Shown here piece by piece: positions 1 through 8,942 of a stretch of DNA of 64,000 nt. Position numbers and translations under genes: made by a program. The stretch is from Zingiber officinale (Eukaryota; Streptophyta; Magnoliopsida; Zingiberales; Zingiberaceae): assembly GCF_018446385.1 (NCBI RefSeq), contig NC_055996.1, forward strand, positions 128,512,532 to 128,576,531, written 5' to 3'. The notes under the pieces were generated by a model that saw only the letters and a program-made list of their open reading frames with translations, did no database searches and had not been told where the DNA came from. Positions within the stretch are counted from its first letter, which is position 1. Every line of letters starts with the position of its first letter.

Positions 1-1567
1 TTCTTCTCATTAATAATAATGGCCGGCCACTTCTAATTCCCCAAAACAAGGAAAATTTAATTCTTTCAAGAATTAAAACTTCCTAATTTGTTTCTAGAAA
101 TTTATAAAAATTTCTCCAATAATTTTTATCCCTTCATGATTGGTTAATAAAAAGGAAATTTTATAAATTAAAATTCTTCTTTTAAACATGTGGATAATTT
201 CCAAAAGGAAAGTTATCTCTAAAAATTAAAATCTCTTTTCAATCTACAAATAAGGAAAGATATCAAATCTTTTCTTAATCTTTTGTAGAAACTAATAAAA
301 GAGAATATTTAATTTTTAAACTTCTCTTTTAAATTATTATCATGGTTAAAAAGGAAAGTTTTTCTTAAAAATAAAATCTCCTTTCAATCTACAAATAAGG
401 AAAGATTTCAAATCTTTTCTTAATTTTTGTAGAAAGCTTTTAAAAGGAAAGATTTAATTTTTAAACTCTCTTTTAAAACTATGATATCCACATAAGAAAT
501 AATTTTAATAAAAAATCCTTTTTAATATGATGTGGCCGGCCACCTTAAGGCCAACCTTTAGGCTTGGCCGGCCTTAAGCTTGAGCTTCAAGCTTAGCTTG
601 GCCAACCCCTATTGGTTGGGTAAGAAGGTGGGTATGTGGTGGGTATAAATCTCTATATACAAGAGGCTACGATAGGGACCGAGAGGAGGAATTGGTTTTG
701 GTCTCCCGATAAAATTAAGCTTCCCGTGTTCGCCCCGAACACACAACTTAATTCCATCAATAATAATTCATTCCACTAAAGAACTATTATTGAACTACCG
801 CACCAATCCCAAATTACATTTTGGGCTCCTTCTTATTATGAGTGTGTTAGTCTCCCTGTGTTTAAGATGTCAAATGTCCACTAATTAAGCGAGTTACTGA
901 CAACTCATTTAATTAATATCTTAGTCCAAGAGTAGTACCACTCAACCTTATCGTCATGTCGGACTAAGTCCACCTGCAGGGTTTAACATGACAATCCTTA
1001 TGAGCTCCTCTTGAGGACATTCTCAACCTAGATCACTAGGACACAATTTCCTTCTATAATCAACAATACACACTATAAGTGATATCATTTCCCAACTTAT
1101 CGGGCTTATTTATTCATCGAACTAAATCTCACCCATTGATAAATTAAAGAAATAAATATCAAATATATGTGCTTGTTATTATATTAGGATTAAGAGCACA
1201 CACTTCCATAATAACTGAGGTCTTTGTTTCTTTATAAAGTCAGTATAAAAGAAACGACCTCTAATGGTCCTACTCAATACACTCTAAGTGTACTAGTGTA
1301 ATTATATAGTTAAGATAAACTAATACCTAATTATACTACGACCTTCCAATGGTTTGTTCCTTTCCATTATGGTCGTGAGTTACTGTTTATAATTTATAAG
1401 GTACTGATAACATGATCCTCTGTGTGTGACACCACACACCATGTTATCTACAATATAAATTAATTGAACAACTACATTTATCATAAATGTAGACATTTGA
1501 CCAATGTGATTCTTATTTCTAGATAAATGTTTATACCGAAAGCTAGGCTTTTAGTATACACTCTAAC
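1..1567 (-). repeat. C-family LTR, right part, cut by window edge
   Basis: This segment matches the right-hand 1.5 kb of the complete C-family LTRs at 14201-16845 and 32489-35149, including the AT-rich hairpin stretch, the GGCCGGCC-rich block near 530-600 and the terminal ACTCTAACA at 1559-1567. The LTR reads on the minus strand, so the window holds its 5' (U3-side) part. The following bases taagg (1568-1572) should be one TSD copy; the other lies outside the window. It interrupts the 3' internal part of a plus-strand copia element. Whether it is a solo LTR cannot be decided here. No coding content is supported. Confidence 0.85.
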
Positions 1568-2914
1568 ATAAGGTTCATCAAAACACATAGTTATGTGTTT
1601 TCCAATCATTGGGAAAGATAATGTACAAGTCATGTGCATTGAGCCCAAAGAACATGGTTGGATATTGGTTTTGAAAATGATTTTAAATATATTTTGTAAA
1701 ACCTTGATGAAGGCTATCTTTTGATAGTAATCATCATTGAATAGTTGAGCACAAACTTGGAAGAAAACACTAAAGTTTTTACAAGTTTCAAAGTTTGTAT
1801 CAATCTTTGAAAATAGGAAGTATTTTCATAGAAAATAATTTTTCCTTGATAATATATACCCTAAATAATGTCTACATGAATTTTCATGAGTTTTGGAATT
1901 TTGTAGAATTTTCTAATGGTTTCTGAAGTTGACTGAAATGAAATTTCAACAACTTCAGACCTTCAATCGATCACCCGATCGATTGAAAGTGAGCTTCTCG
2001 CGAATAGAAGCTCACTGGATTGATCCACCGATCGATCCACGCAGTCTGAATCGATCAGTGGATCGATTCAGCAGGGTTCAATCGATTGGGACCCAACTCC
2101 AATCGATTGGGGATGCTGATTTTAGCTGGGAAAGCTTATTTTTAGCATTTTGAACTTTTTTAGTCTATAAAACCATTCCTAACCCCTCAAAACACATTTG
2201 TATACATTTAGGGGGAGTTTTCATGATGAAAACAAGGATGGATTAGTCAAGGAAGACTAAGTAGAGGTTTAGGTTGAGGTTTGGGTTCAATATTGAATTT
2301 TTGAACCTCAAAACTTCTAAATGTGGGTTTCCTAAAGGTTTAGGGATTCCAAGTCATTGTTGGTGGAATGACAGAAGTTACGTGCATGTCTTTAGGGGGA
2401 GTTACTCTTTAAGGACATGAAAATCTATTTTTCATACACCTTGGAAGGTGGTTAACCTTCTTTAGCGAAAATACTCAAGGTTGGGCATTTGAATATAATG
2501 GAGAGTGGATATCTTCATTATTCGAGTGGTGTATGCTCACGGATGAACATTTGATGATAATGAAGGGTATGAGACTTTCATTTGAATCGTGTGTGAATAT
2601 ACCAAGTGGTATATGCTCAAGGATGAGCGTTAAGACTAATGAAGGGTATGAGACCTTCGTTATTGTGTTATGGACAATGAGTGAAGTTGTAAACAATGTT
2701 GTATAACTCTTCAGGGGGAGAGTTTTTTATGTGTGCCAATAGGGGGAGAATGTGTGGTTAAGTTAGACCTTCATTACCTAAGAGGGAGTTTGTCCTCTAG
2801 AAAAGGAGGAGAATGAAGGAGGAAACCATCATTCTTACATTGGCATAAAGAAGAGTTGAGGCTATGAGATTAGCCTAACTTAAAGGTATTGTCAAACATT
2901 AAAAAGGAGGAGAT
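1568..2914 (+). mobile_element. copia-3: 3' internal (non-coding) part of a Ty1/copia element
   Basis: This is plus-strand sequence upstream of a copia 3' LTR. It has no intact ORF of recognisable function. It carries repeated polypurine runs of the GGGGGAG type (near 2209, 2393, 2711 and 2740) and ends in the purine-rich tract AAAAAGGAGGAGATTG directly before the LTR, the expected polypurine tract for plus-strand priming. Several such runs before the 3' LTR are typical of the SIRE/Maximus copia lineage (family knowledge). A cluster of ATCGAT palindromes lies at about 1962-2115, like those inside the LTR. The 5' part of the element is outside the window or displaced by the C-LTR. Confidence 0.65.
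1962..2115. repeat. ATCGAT-palindrome cluster in copia-3 internal region
   Basis: Five or so short inverted repeats of the form CAATCGATC-NNN-GATCGATTG occur within 150 bp. Some are flanked by TGGATCGATCCA variants. Reading frames through this block are artefacts of the repeat. The same motif family recurs inside the copia-3 LTR at about 4015-4352. Confidence 0.8.
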
Positions 2915-3117
2915 TGTTGGTGCAATATTCCCTAGGTCAAGGGTTGACCTGGTTGATTGAGCTTGAATTGGGTCAAGCTCGAGTCTTGATGTTTGAGTTT
3001 CGATGTTTGACAATACATGTAGACAACACATGGAGATGGCAGGTGCGATTGTTTATGTGGGGAGATTGTGAAGGAAAGTCAAGTAGGTCAAGGTTGACTG
3101 GATACTTGACAGGAAAA

Positions 3118-3735
3118 TTCTGGTGAGTTAAGCCAGGTGAAAGACCTAGTGAGTGAAGCTAGGCAGTTGGGAAATCCTGGTGAGTGAAGCCAGGTGAAAG
3201 ACCTAATGAGTGAAGCTAGGCAGAAGGAAAGTCCTAGTTGTTGGATCGAAAAGAATTTAGATATCTCCACAATAACATGATATTGTCCACTTTGGGCCTA
3301 GACCCTCATGGCTTTGCTCTTGGGCTCTCCCCAAAAGACCTCATGCCAATGAAGATATCTTTTCTCTTATAAACCCATGATCTTTCCCATGTGTTTCCAA
3401 TATGGGACTATGTTTGCAACCTTGCAACCCCAACACTAGTGAGTGAAGCTAGGCAGATAGAAAGTCCTAGTGAGTGAAGCTAGGCAGCTGATGAAAAGTC
3501 CTGGTGAGTGAAACCAGGTGAAAGTCCTGGTGAGTGAAGCCAGGCAGACATTAAGTCCTAGTGAGTGAAGCTAGGCAGATGGAAAGTCTTAGTGAGTGAA
3601 GCTAGGCAATTGATGGAAAGTCCTGGTGAGTGAAGCCAGGTGAAAGTCCCGGTGAGTGAAGCCAGGCAGACATGAAGTCCTAGTGAGTGAAGCTAGGCAG
3701 AAGGGAAGTCCTGGTAAGTGAAGCCAGGCAATGAA
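3118..3735. repeat. Minisatellite in copia-3 LTR
   Basis: Imperfect tandem units of about 28-35 bp alternate between TCCTGGTGAGTGAAGCCAGG and TCCTAGTGAGTGAAGCTAGG types, about 15 units in total. Each unit contains the short inverted pair CCTGG/CCAGG or CCTAG/CTAGG, so each can fold. A TRIM insertion splits the array at 3239-3435. Confidence 0.9.
3239..3435 (+). mobile_element. TRIM-type solo LTR (197 bp)
   Basis: The element starts TGTTGGATCG and ends ACCCCAACA, and is flanked by a perfect 5-bp TSD ctagt (3234-3238 and 3436-3440). Inside is a TATA-like CTTATAAACCCATGATC block followed by a GGGACT motif near the end. This style resembles small terminal-repeat retrotransposons in miniature that are widespread in plants. 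It has no coding capacity. It was inserted into one minisatellite unit of the copia-3 LTR, so it is younger than that repeat. Confidence 0.85.
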
Positions 3736-4014
3736 AATCAAGATGGATCAAGGTTGATCGGACATCTGGTATTGGGAAGTCCAAGTAGGTCAAAGGGATT
3801 GACCGGATACTTGGCACGAGAAAATCCAGATGGGTCAAGGCTGACCAGACATCTAGTGGAAGTCCAAGTGGGTCAAAGGGATTGACCGGACACTTGATGA
3901 GGGAGTCCTAGCAGGTCAAGGGTGACCGGATGTTAGGCATGATGAACCAACAGGTCATGATTGACCAGATGTTAGTGTAGGGGACTTTGGACTTGTTTTT
4001 AGGCAAAAATAGGA

Positions 4015-4352
4015 GCCGAATCGATCAGCCGATCGATTGGCTCATGTCCAATCGATCGGTTGATCGATTTGGTGAGTCCCCGCGATAAGGCTCCTCCCAA
4101 TCGATCAGTGGATCGATTGGGGAGAAGTGTCGCGCGAACAGAAAGCCTCCCAATCGATCGCCTGATCGATTGGGAGCCTCCAATCGATCGGGCGATCGAT
4201 TGGGAGCTGCGATTTTACGCGATAAGCCTTGGATCGATCAGCCAATCGATCCAACCAATTCCCAGGAGCACAGAGGCACTCTGGATCGATCAGCCGATCG
4301 ATCCAAAGCCTCCCCAATCGATTGGGAGCAATCCGATCGATTGGGATTTGAC
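4015..4352. repeat. ATCGAT palindrome array in copia-3 LTR
   Basis: Roughly nine inverted repeats of about 22-24 bp follow each other, of the form CCAATCGATC-NNNN-GATCGATTGG or TGGATCGATC-NNNN-GATCGATCCA. The loop bases vary while the stems are kept. The array gives overlapping long ORFs on both strands with repeated I-D-R-P-I-D-W residues, which are composition artefacts. Confidence 0.9.
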
Positions 4353-4862
4353 CGTTGGCACAGGATATAGCTGTTGGCGAGTGTTTCCCACAGTAGAACT
4401 TCCTCGATTCTTCTCCACACGACATTGCGATCCTCTCCTGCTCTCTTCGCCAGATCTTGAGGGTTCTTGGAGGCTAGTGCTGGTGCACGTCCAAGTCAAG
4501 AGGCGAGTTTCAACAAGAAGAAGAAGCTAGGGTTAGGGTTTTCTTGTGCATATCTTGTAAGCTTTTGCTTGTATTGTATTTCCCTTCCCTTTCTTTTTGT
4601 ACTGTGAGCTTGTAGGGCTTCTCCGCCTTCGGTAGTTACCGAAAATGAGTGTTTAGATAGTAGAGGGTGCGTGAGTGTGTGGATCCTTGGATTAGTCACC
4701 TCTTCTTGAGGTGGATACCAAGTAAATCCCTAGTGTTAGCGTTTAGTGTTGTTTCTTTATATTTTCCGTTGCACATCATCTTAAGAAACAAGCAAACGAC
4801 GAGCACCAGATCACGCCGAGCTATTCACCCCCCCCTGCTCTAGCTACATTTCAGTCCCAACA

Positions 4863-5060
4863 GTTCAGTCCATTGAACTTCTCTGGTTTTCCCCCGTAAT
4901 TGATTGGCACGGTTCCAATCAGGGAGTAGAGGACCTTCATGTGTTGAGTCTATTGCACCTCAACACTTTGTTCTGTGGTCATCTCAACAGACCCGAGTCT
5001 GTTTCAAGATTGTTGGACAATCTGCCAGAGATTTTAGGGTATTAGATGAATTTAAATTAC
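4863..5060 (-). pseudogene. Ty1/copia gag N-terminal fragment, decayed
   Basis: Read on the minus strand, the end nearest 4863 translates to a stretch resembling the start of copia gag proteins (PINYGGKPEKFNGLN), after which the copia-3 LTR begins. Upstream, the frame is broken by stops. Inference: copia-3 inserted into the gag of an older minus-strand copia element, whose leader or LTR may be the sequence to the right. The match is short. Confidence 0.45.
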
Positions 5061-5149
5061 ACTAAATATAATTTACTTATCTATCAAGATAACCTGAGCA
5101 GATAATCTCAGATTGCTAGCAGGGGCTGGTTACTGTTCAGTGCCGAACG

Positions 5150-5520
5150 CAGACTGCACAATGGCTGAGCAGTAGAGCGAACTGAGAGGTCGAGCGAGCA
5201 AGCATACGGTCGAGCAAACCGAGCGAGCGACCGAACGAGTGAGCGTACACCCGAGCGAACAAAGTGACCGAGCGAGTGAGCGGTCGAGTGAATGAAGAGT
5301 CCGAGCGGGTGAGCGGCCGAACGGGTGTGTAGACGAAGAGTCCGAGCGATTGAGCGGTAGAACGAGCGTGCAGTCGAGCGAATGAAGAGGTCGAGCGAAT
5401 GAGCGGTCGAGGGGGCGTGCGACCGGATAAGCCAACGGCCAGACAAGAGAGCATTCGGCTGGCCGGGCATAAAACTTAGCGGTTGGGCGAGCGAGAGGCC
5501 GGACGGACTAAGGCCTATGA
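5150..5520. repeat. GAGCGA-type minisatellite
   Basis: A GC-rich stretch is built from short variants of GAGCGAGCGACCGA, GAGTGAGCGGTCGAG and GAGCGAATGAGCGG. All minus-strand frames stay open here and give repeated S-L-A-R-S residues, which is the signature of a simple repeat, not of a protein. It lies in the leader or LTR of the decayed copia remnant. Confidence 0.8.
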
Positions 5521-6050
5521 TGGTCACAGTTTCTTTGAAATAGATTTGCCCCACCTCCTGCTATACTTCGAGGTTTACTCAGGTCGTCTGTTTCCCAGGA
5601 TACAACGATTAACCATGATTCCCACCAAGTACTGGTAGTCACGGCGAACTGAGTGATACCCGACTATCATGGGCACTCTGTTGAGCAAGGGTTGTACGAC
5701 AAAGGAGGGGAACAGAGGTGGAAAGCTACTGCTTCTTTTTTGTGTGCACAATATTTTGCATGTAGTCGCAGTCTCCTTATATAGGAGCTTAAACTAATGG
5801 ACAACGTTAATGATCGTTTAATGATTATTATTCACTAAGTTGTGAAACGTCAATGTTTCACTCAGCTACATTAATCTCTAATTAATGTATCAATTACACC
5901 CTTAAATAAGCAACAAAAAGATTTATGTGGCAAAATATTGGATGTTCCACTTGGGTAAATTTTGTCCAGACTAGTCCAGCATTCAGCGCACGCAGATCGT
6001 GCTCGCACATAAGTCAACTTGGTTTCAGTGCAATCCAAGGCCTGAATTTA
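5521..6050 (-). other. Probable decayed LTR/leader with TATA-like box
   Basis: No gene is seen. On the minus strand a TATATAAGG box lies at about 5778-5786, followed downstream by unstructured sequence, as in LTR promoters elsewhere in the window. Clear TG...CA ends were not found, so the element type is unresolved. Confidence 0.35.
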
Positions 6051-6092
6051 TATCTCTTTGAATGCTCGACTAGTCGAGCATTCAAAGAGATA
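6051..6092. repeat. Perfect 42-bp palindrome
   Basis: The sequence from TATCTCTTTGAATGCTCGA through the central CTAG to the exact reverse complement is a perfect 42-bp inverted repeat with no loop. Outside it the symmetry stops at once. It marks the edge between the LTR-like remnant and unrelated AT-rich sequence. Confidence 0.95.
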
Positions 6093-6437
6093 ATAAAATA
6101 ATTAAATTATTAGAGGATAAATTATTGTGAATTTATATGGAAATTAATATGAGAAAGATTTTATTTTTTAAAAAAAATGGATATTATGAATTTTTTGGGT
6201 GGATATTTGTCTTTATATTGCTTGACTTCGTACTATTAATGCTTAAAGTTTTTTATGCATAACTTTAACATTGTAGACCTTATGATTGTCTAAATGAATC
6301 AATCGTGATTTATGTTAAAAGTTTATTTGAGTTGGTCGTTGAGACTAATGAATCATTATGATAAAAAAGAGTTAAAGTAAAAAAGTGAAAATTTTCAATT
6401 TTAGCTTTATACCAAAGTACTTGGTCGCCCACAATGC
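6093..6437. other. AT-rich spacer
   Basis: No ORF, repeat or RNA gene is recognised in this AT-rich stretch between the palindrome and the short tandem duplication. Confidence 0.6.
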
Positions 6438-6491
6438 TAGTGTGATAGTATATGGCTGCCCATAGTGTGATAGTATATGGCTGCCCATAGT
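6438..6491. repeat. 25-bp tandem duplication
   Basis: Two exact copies of a 25-bp unit starting TAGTGTGATAGTATATGG (6438-6462 and 6463-6487) and the first four bases of a third lie immediately before the C element. The adjoining ctagt (6493-6497) is the expected left TSD of that element. Confidence 0.9.
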
Positions 6492-6497
6492 TCTAGT

Positions 6498-7113
6498 TGT
6501 TGGTTGTTACTTGGAAAATTTAATGGTTTCATTGTATAAAAATTTTGTACAAAAGTCTGAACTTTTCCCTAGCTACCATGTGTTCTTTTAAATTAAACTC
6601 GGATCGCCTGCGGAACTTAACACGTTTGATCCTAAGTTTAATTTATTTGTTCTTTTAGGTTTAGACTCGGATCTCCTGCGGAACTTAACACGTTCGATCC
6701 AAATTACCTAGGTTATTAATTTCATTAAATATTAGTTTCCAAAATTGGCTCCCAGTACTGACGTGGCGAGGCACATAGCCTTCTTAGATATGGGAACAAC
6801 CACCACCGACTAGACAAAGCCTTTTAAGGAAAGTTAATATTTAATTTCCTTAAATAACTTTAGGTCAACCGAAAAGAACAATCAAATCACAAGAAAAAGA
6901 AAAAACAAAAAACACAACATCGAAAACAAATTCAAAATACTAGAATCGTATGCCTCTTGTATTTGGTATTTTTACAAAGAAATAAACTAGCACGATGCGG
7001 AAAAACATTACTAGTTATACCTTTCTTTTGAAGACAAAGACCTCTTGATTTTCTACCGTATTCCTCTTCTAACCTTAGACATTGTGTGGGCAATGATCTT
7101 CCGAGACGAGAAC
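6498..7113 (-). repeat. C element left LTR, first part
   Basis: It begins TGTTGGTTGTTACTTGG and matches 48292-48907 of the right LTR up to the sequence ccgagacgagaac. The last five bases, agaac (7109-7113), are one TSD copy of the copia-2 insertion. It contains two related copies of a GGATC...CTGCGGAACTTAACACG motif (6600-6700). Confidence 0.9.
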
Positions 7114-8241
7114 TGTTGGATCGAGAAGCGCTAGAGGGGGGGGGTGAATAGCGCTCGTGGCTATTTCGTTCGATTATCGAAAAACTATCGGAATTAAAAC
7201 GTGCAGCGGAATAAGCGGAAATAAAATAAAGAGATAACACAAAGAGACAGGTCGATTTTACTTCGTTCGGAGCCTAAGTCGACTCCTACTCGAAGGCCCG
7301 CGATCCTTGATCGCTTCCGGTGGGCAACAACTATAAGCTCGTTAAAAGATTACAATTATAAGTACAAATAAAAGCTATCAAAAATTATACCGACAACAAG
7401 AAATGCTAATCCTGAAGCTTCGGGTCGTCGGGCACTTGTAGTAGCACTTCGGAGCGTCTTTTGGAGCAGCGTGTTGATGAAAGATCACTTAGAATTCGTT
7501 GTCTGTTGAAGCTGCACCTCAACCCTCCTTTTATATGCGGTTCCGGGCGCCTGGATCCCTTCCGGGCTCTGGTCCTGGGCGCCTGGACCTGTTCCGGGCG
7601 CCCGGACCTCCGGGCGCCCGGATCCATCCCGGGCGCCCGGACAGCCTTTTTCCAGCAGGTTCCTCACCTGCAAACAAAGGTTAGTCCGAGCAAAATACCC
7701 TGCAAGACAGTGTTAGAATCTGATAAAACACACTAAGTAATAATTGACAGTCTTCGGACTGTCCGAGTCTGACTTTGGATTTCCATCCGGAAACCCTAGG
7801 TCGACCCGACGCCTACTGTTCCCTCTACAGGGAACGCGTCCTCACCTACTCCACTCAGGAGATTTACCTGTTGTCAGTCGATCCTTCAGATCGACTGGAC
7901 TTTTGCTCAGCACTCGATGCTTCCGGACTTTCTGCTAGACATCCGCTTCCCTGGCTAGTCCAGTCTTTCACCTGGTTCGCGACACCAGGACTTTTCACCT
8001 AGGGTTACCACCCCCTAAGACTTTTGCCTGAAGCCATCAACCTACCAAGACTTTCCGCATAGGGTTACTACCCCCTATGACCTAGGGTTACCGCCCCCTA
8101 GGGTTTTCCCTTTGCCTAACCGCAGCTAGGACTTTCCTAAAATCCTCAAGTAGACTTGTTAGACTAAAAAACATCTTAACTTTGAATTCTTTGCCATTAT
8201 CGAAACACGAGTTCGATCGTCGGATGCTTCCCGCACCAACA
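7114..8241 (-). repeat. copia-2 left LTR (3' LTR)
   Basis: The 1128-bp LTR starts TGTTGGATCGAGAAGCG and ends CCGCACCAACA; its partner is at 40508-41646. Most of the two copies agree closely, but the block at about 7533-7655 differs. On the internal side it is followed by the complement of a polypurine tract (8242-8260). Confidence 0.93.
7533..7655. repeat. GGGCGCCCGG palindrome array in copia-2 LTR
   Basis: About six to seven copies of perfect or near-perfect CCGGGCGCCCGG palindromes are separated by 8-14 bp spacers such as GGATCC. The partner LTR has only three or so, and its spacers include about 65 bp of unrelated sequence (40968-41033). Confidence 0.88.
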
Positions 8242-8636
8242 ATCTCCCCCTTTTTTATTATGGCAACACGAATTCGAAGTTAAGTAAACAAGCGAATAGA
8301 TAGTCATTTTAAACACAGGCAAAATTTGCTAAGTATAGATGAACAAGGTAACTAAAGTAAATTTTGCCCTATATACTCCCCCTTAACTTTGGCTCCCCCT
8401 TAACTTTTGCTCCCCCTTAATTTTTAACTTGAATTTTATGTTTACATTTTTGCTACTCTCCCCCTTTGCCATAACTCAAAAAATGGGCAATGTATAAAGA
8501 GTTGTACATGATTAAAGCAATATTCAACAGAGTTTGGAAGTTAAGGTCAATTGGAATTTAAGTTTTTAGGACAAGATTATTCATTTAAGTTCAGTTGGTC
8601 CTTAAGTCCAAGCACAAGTCATGTTTATATATTAGG
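8242..8636 (-). other. copia-2 3' non-coding region, distal part
   Basis: There is no ORF. On the minus strand it shows repeated AAGGGGGAG purine tracts (near 8379, 8393, 8411 and 8457) and the tract abutting the LTR at 8242-8260. The region continues at 31554 after the Tat insertion; ttagg at 8632-8636 is the TSD copy. Confidence 0.75.
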
Positions 8637-8942
8637 TGATCCTGTCCGAATCGTTGAACCAAAGGACGCTGGGCACGTGGCACGCTCCTAGTCGATGGAG
8701 TGAATCTCCGGCTGGTCGAACGAAGCTCCGGCGATCCTGCACAAGAGTCTAGCCGGGAAGGGGTTCCCGGCGACGACCCTCCGACGCTCAAGTCAGGTAA
8801 GTGGTGGAAAAAGTGGCTGCCAAGCTTGTATCATACGTACCTTTGGCGAAGCAATAGCCTCTTTATATAGGACGGAGAAGGAACTAATGCACGCCCACCG
8901 AGGTGCATACGTGTCAGCAACCCATACCCCGGTATGCACTTG
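8637..8942 (-). repeat. Tat left LTR, first part
   Basis: This is the first 306 bp of the LTR, matching 30818-31123. It contains a minus-strand TATA-like TCCTATATAAAGAGG at about 8859-8873. It is interrupted by the Athila insertion after acttg (8938-8942). Confidence 0.93.

Larger units (their letters stand above)
2935..3966. promoter_or_regulatory. Paired W-box-like inverted repeats in copia-3 LTR
   Basis: GGTCA...TGACC inverted repeats with short loops sit at 2935-2949, 3086-3099, 3788-3804, 3833-3846, 3871-3887, 3913-3926 and 3953-3966. Several contain the W-box core TTGAC(C/T), the binding motif of WRKY factors. They lie in the 5' half of the LTR, where U3 would be. Regulation by WRKY proteins is inference; the repeats themselves are directly visible. 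Confidence 0.6.
2915..4862 (+). mobile_element. copia-3 3' LTR
   Basis: The segment starts TGTTGGTGCAATATTCCC right after a polypurine tract and ends CAGTCCCAACA, giving the canonical TG...CA ends and a length of 1948 bp including a 197-bp inserted TRIM and its TSD. Inside, in order, are paired W-box-like inverted repeats, a GTGAGTGAAGCC-type minisatellite, more W-box pairs, an ATCGAT palindrome array and a moderately GC-rich tail. No 5' LTR is visible, so no TSD can be matched; the right flank begins gttca. ORFs through the palindrome array are not supported as genes. Confidence 0.75.

Noticed and set aside
3239-3435. Cassandra-type TRIM carrying a 5S rRNA-like promoter
   Set aside because: No 5S-like A-box/C-box sequence is visible; it has a TATA-like box instead.
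4060-4530. 156-codon plus-strand ORF and overlapping minus-strand ORFs
   Set aside because: They run through the ATCGAT palindrome array; the residues (I-D-R, S-I-G-W) are dictated by the repeat and open on both strands.
5108-5554. 148-codon minus-strand ORF with two more open frames
   Set aside because: All three frames are open because of the GAGCGA minisatellite; no domain and Ser/Arg/Leu repeats only.
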